Under the pieces are notes generated by a model. That model saw nothing but the letters and a program-made list of their open reading frames with translations. It had not been told where the DNA came from and did no database searches. Below, one piece after another: positions 58,207 through 60,000 of a DNA stretch of 60,000 nucleotides. Every line of letters begins with the position of its first letter. Positions within the stretch are counted from its first letter, which is position 1. Source of the stretch: Tubulanus polymorphus (lineage: Eukaryota > Nemertea > Palaeonemertea > Tubulaniformes > Tubulanidae); contig NC_134026.1 of the NCBI RefSeq assembly GCF_964204645.1, positions 12,676,450 through 12,736,449 of the forward strand, in the 5' to 3' direction. A program made the translations under genes and the position numbers.

Positions 58207-60000
58207 CCCTACAAAATAAAACGGATAAAAACCATGAAGATTAATAATGTAGGCGACGCCTGGGCTAGCACCTGTCGCCATATCTATCAGGTGGTCTCGA
58301 TGTACGCCCGAAAAATGTGGTTCTAAAATCTCTGAATAGTTGGGAGTCCTCAGGTCAGTTGCGGTTAGCTCAAGGTAAGGTTTCAGTCGGTCGAAATGCA
58401 CGGTCATACGCTTGTTCGAATTAGGAAGCACTATAGTATAGACTACGTCGTTTATTATCTTGAAAATCTCGCATGGTCCTAAATCCGGTCGAATCATGTG
58501 TCGACGCTCGGTACGCCATCGTTAAGAATGGTAGCTGCTCGTCCCAGTCGTCCTGGTTTTTATTCACAAGCATGGCGAGCCCGTTCAACAGGGTGCGATT
58601 ATACCGCTCGACTAGTCCATCAGACTGCGGATGGTAGGCAGTAGTTCTAGTCTTAGGCCTACGCATTTCTAGCATGCCGCAAATTTCAGTCATTAGTTTT
58701 GACTGGAAATTAGACCATTGATCGGAGTGAAATTGTCTTGCTACTCCAAACCTACTTATAAATTCTCGGACGAGTGTTGCTGCTACAGTCTTGGCTTCCT
58801 GATTAGGTAGAGGATAGGCCTCTACCCAACGAGTAAAATAATCGGAGACAACTAAAATTACTGTGTTCCCGGCTTTCGTTTCGGGTAGCGGCCCCAAAAT
58901 ATCTAAAGCTATTCTTTCCATAGGTAGTCCGATGCGATAGTCTTTAAGTTTTGCTTTATTACTTCTAGGTGGACTCTTCCTGGTGGCACATAGGTCGCAC
59001 ACCAGAGTTTGACATCGTCCCGAATTTCCGGCCAGAAATATCTTTTATGAATACTAGTGAGGGTCTTCTTGTAGCCAAAATGTCCAGCGGTTCTAGAGGC
59101 GTGAATCTCGATGAATACTTCGTGACGGTAAGTTTTAGGCAAACCTAACAACGTGGACGGTTCTAACCCTTGTCTTTCCTTGGTGATATACAGTACGCCG
59201 TCGACCAATCTTAATGGTTCCCACCGGGTTGCTAGAAATTTGCTGGTAGCGCCCTCACTCGCCACATCCTGCCAGCCTGGTCGGTTTTGGGACTTATACC
59301 GCTCTACAATCCATCTCAGATCAGGGTCGTTTGCTCGTGCTTGGCCTAGTTCTGTCGGCGACCATTTTGGCGCGCATGATAATTCAGTGGAACAGTCTCT
59401 GATAGCTCTCACCCGCTTGACGTGGCTGCATGGACTCTCGATTGTCTCATATCTCTCAGAGGCCCTTAAGCAATGCTGACATTCCCTACGACTCAGAGCA
59501 TCTGCGTTCGTATGAAGACGGCCGGGACGATGTTGAACCTTAAATTCATATTCTGACAGTAAGGTAATCCACCTGGCTATCTGTCCCTCCGGATCTTTAA
59601 AAGACATGAGCCAACGTAGGGAACCGTGGTCAGTGCGGAGCAGAAACTCTCTCCCTAATAAATAATGTCTAAAATGCTTGACGTACGTGACTACTGCTAA
59701 TAGCTCACGTCTCGTGACGCAATAATTTCGATCTTGTTTTCACAAGGTGCGACTTCCATAAGCGATTACTTTCTCTACCCCATCGTGTACTTGTGACAAA
59801 ACAGCCCCCAAGCCTACCCCACTAGCGTCTGTATCTAAAATAAACAGAGTATCCGGGAGTTGATACGCCAGTATTGGCGCTGTCATGAGCACGTTTTTCA
59901 ATTCCTCAAAAGCGTACTGACATTCCGTAGACCATTCAAATTTCCTTCCCTTCTCGATAATCTGTGGAGGGGTTTGCAATCGATGCAAAATCCTGGCAAA
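58207..60000 (-). pseudogene. gypsy 2 Pol: RNase H and integrase
   Basis: RNase H keeps all acidic positions: 'FILDTDASGVGLGAVLS', 'RRELLAVVTYVKHF', 'LLRTDHGSLRWL'. A frameshift lies near 59740. 'VQHRPGRLHTNADALSRR' ends the domain. The integrase finger has 'HASRTAGHFG' and a CxxC broken by a shift near 58990 (second half 'CDLCATRKSPP'). The DDE core is complete: 'RIALDILGPL', 'QFHSDQWSNF' (Gly to Trp after the Asp), 'GLVERYNRTL'. After 'HDSTGF' the sequence jumps to 'LGPCEIFKIINDVVYTIVL', so most of the region before the GPY/F-like module is deleted. Confidence 0.8.

Larger units (their letters stand above)
57224..60000 (-). mobile_element. Ty3/gypsy retrotransposon 2 (3' half, runs off the edge)
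   Basis: Order along the minus strand from the right edge: RNase H, integrase zinc finger, integrase core, GPY/F-like C-terminus, zinc-finger frame. Reverse transcriptase, protease and gag should lie beyond position 60000. Base composition is more G+C-rich than the Polinton. Several frameshifts and one deletion make it inactive. Confidence 0.8.

Overview
This is animal nuclear DNA, most likely from a marine invertebrate. It has one split host gene with canonical GT/AG introns. Almost everything else is transposable elements: Maverick/Polinton, three Ty3/gypsy copies, a Helentron-like family, and piggyBac-, pogo-, Mutator- and hAT-like DNA elements. I cannot name the species. No rRNA, tRNA or CRISPR was recognised.

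Host gene (positions 7041-28920, minus strand): exons 1-3 of a CNNM (ACDP/cyclin-M) magnesium transporter are at 27555-28920, 10937-11080 and 7041-7172, all joined in phase 1. Intron 1 is 16.5 kb and intron 2 is 3.8 kb. Later exons lie beyond the left edge. The introns are packed with repeats, including a degraded gypsy element (about 21.1-25.4 kb). A 987-bp Mutator-like element with a perfect 9-bp target duplication sits 47 bp upstream of the CNNM start codon. Its terminal repeats each carry a TGACGTCA (CRE) and a CACGTG (E-box).

Repeat family (405-1845, 2707-4558, 19166-20427 and fragments): non-autonomous elements with exactly four 154-bp tandem units, a GCCCACTTGGGA subterminal repeat and a 3' hairpin. 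This is the architecture of Helentron-derived (HINE/pearl-like) elements.

Polinton (30538-50508): a 20-kb Maverick/Polinton endogenous virus is bounded by an AGTAATAGGG... terminal repeat and a 6-bp AACCAC target duplication. All its genes are on the minus strand, in the order polB, a small unknown protein, penton-like protein, several small membrane or structural proteins, coiled-coil protein, major capsid protein, HNH nuclease, small proteins, integrase. Nearly every start codon after polB is in the context TAAATG, with spacers of about 15-25 nt. Stops, frameshifts and deletions have inactivated it. A 6-kb chromodomain gypsy element (30727-36687) is nested in the 3' end of its integrase gene.

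Right flank (50515-60000): about 5.5 kb of featureless DNA with clusters of a TGACCA motif, an 845-bp element with CAGGGGCGGATCCAG ends, and the 3' half of another gypsy element. That element carries a zinc-finger reading frame downstream of integrase and runs off the right edge.
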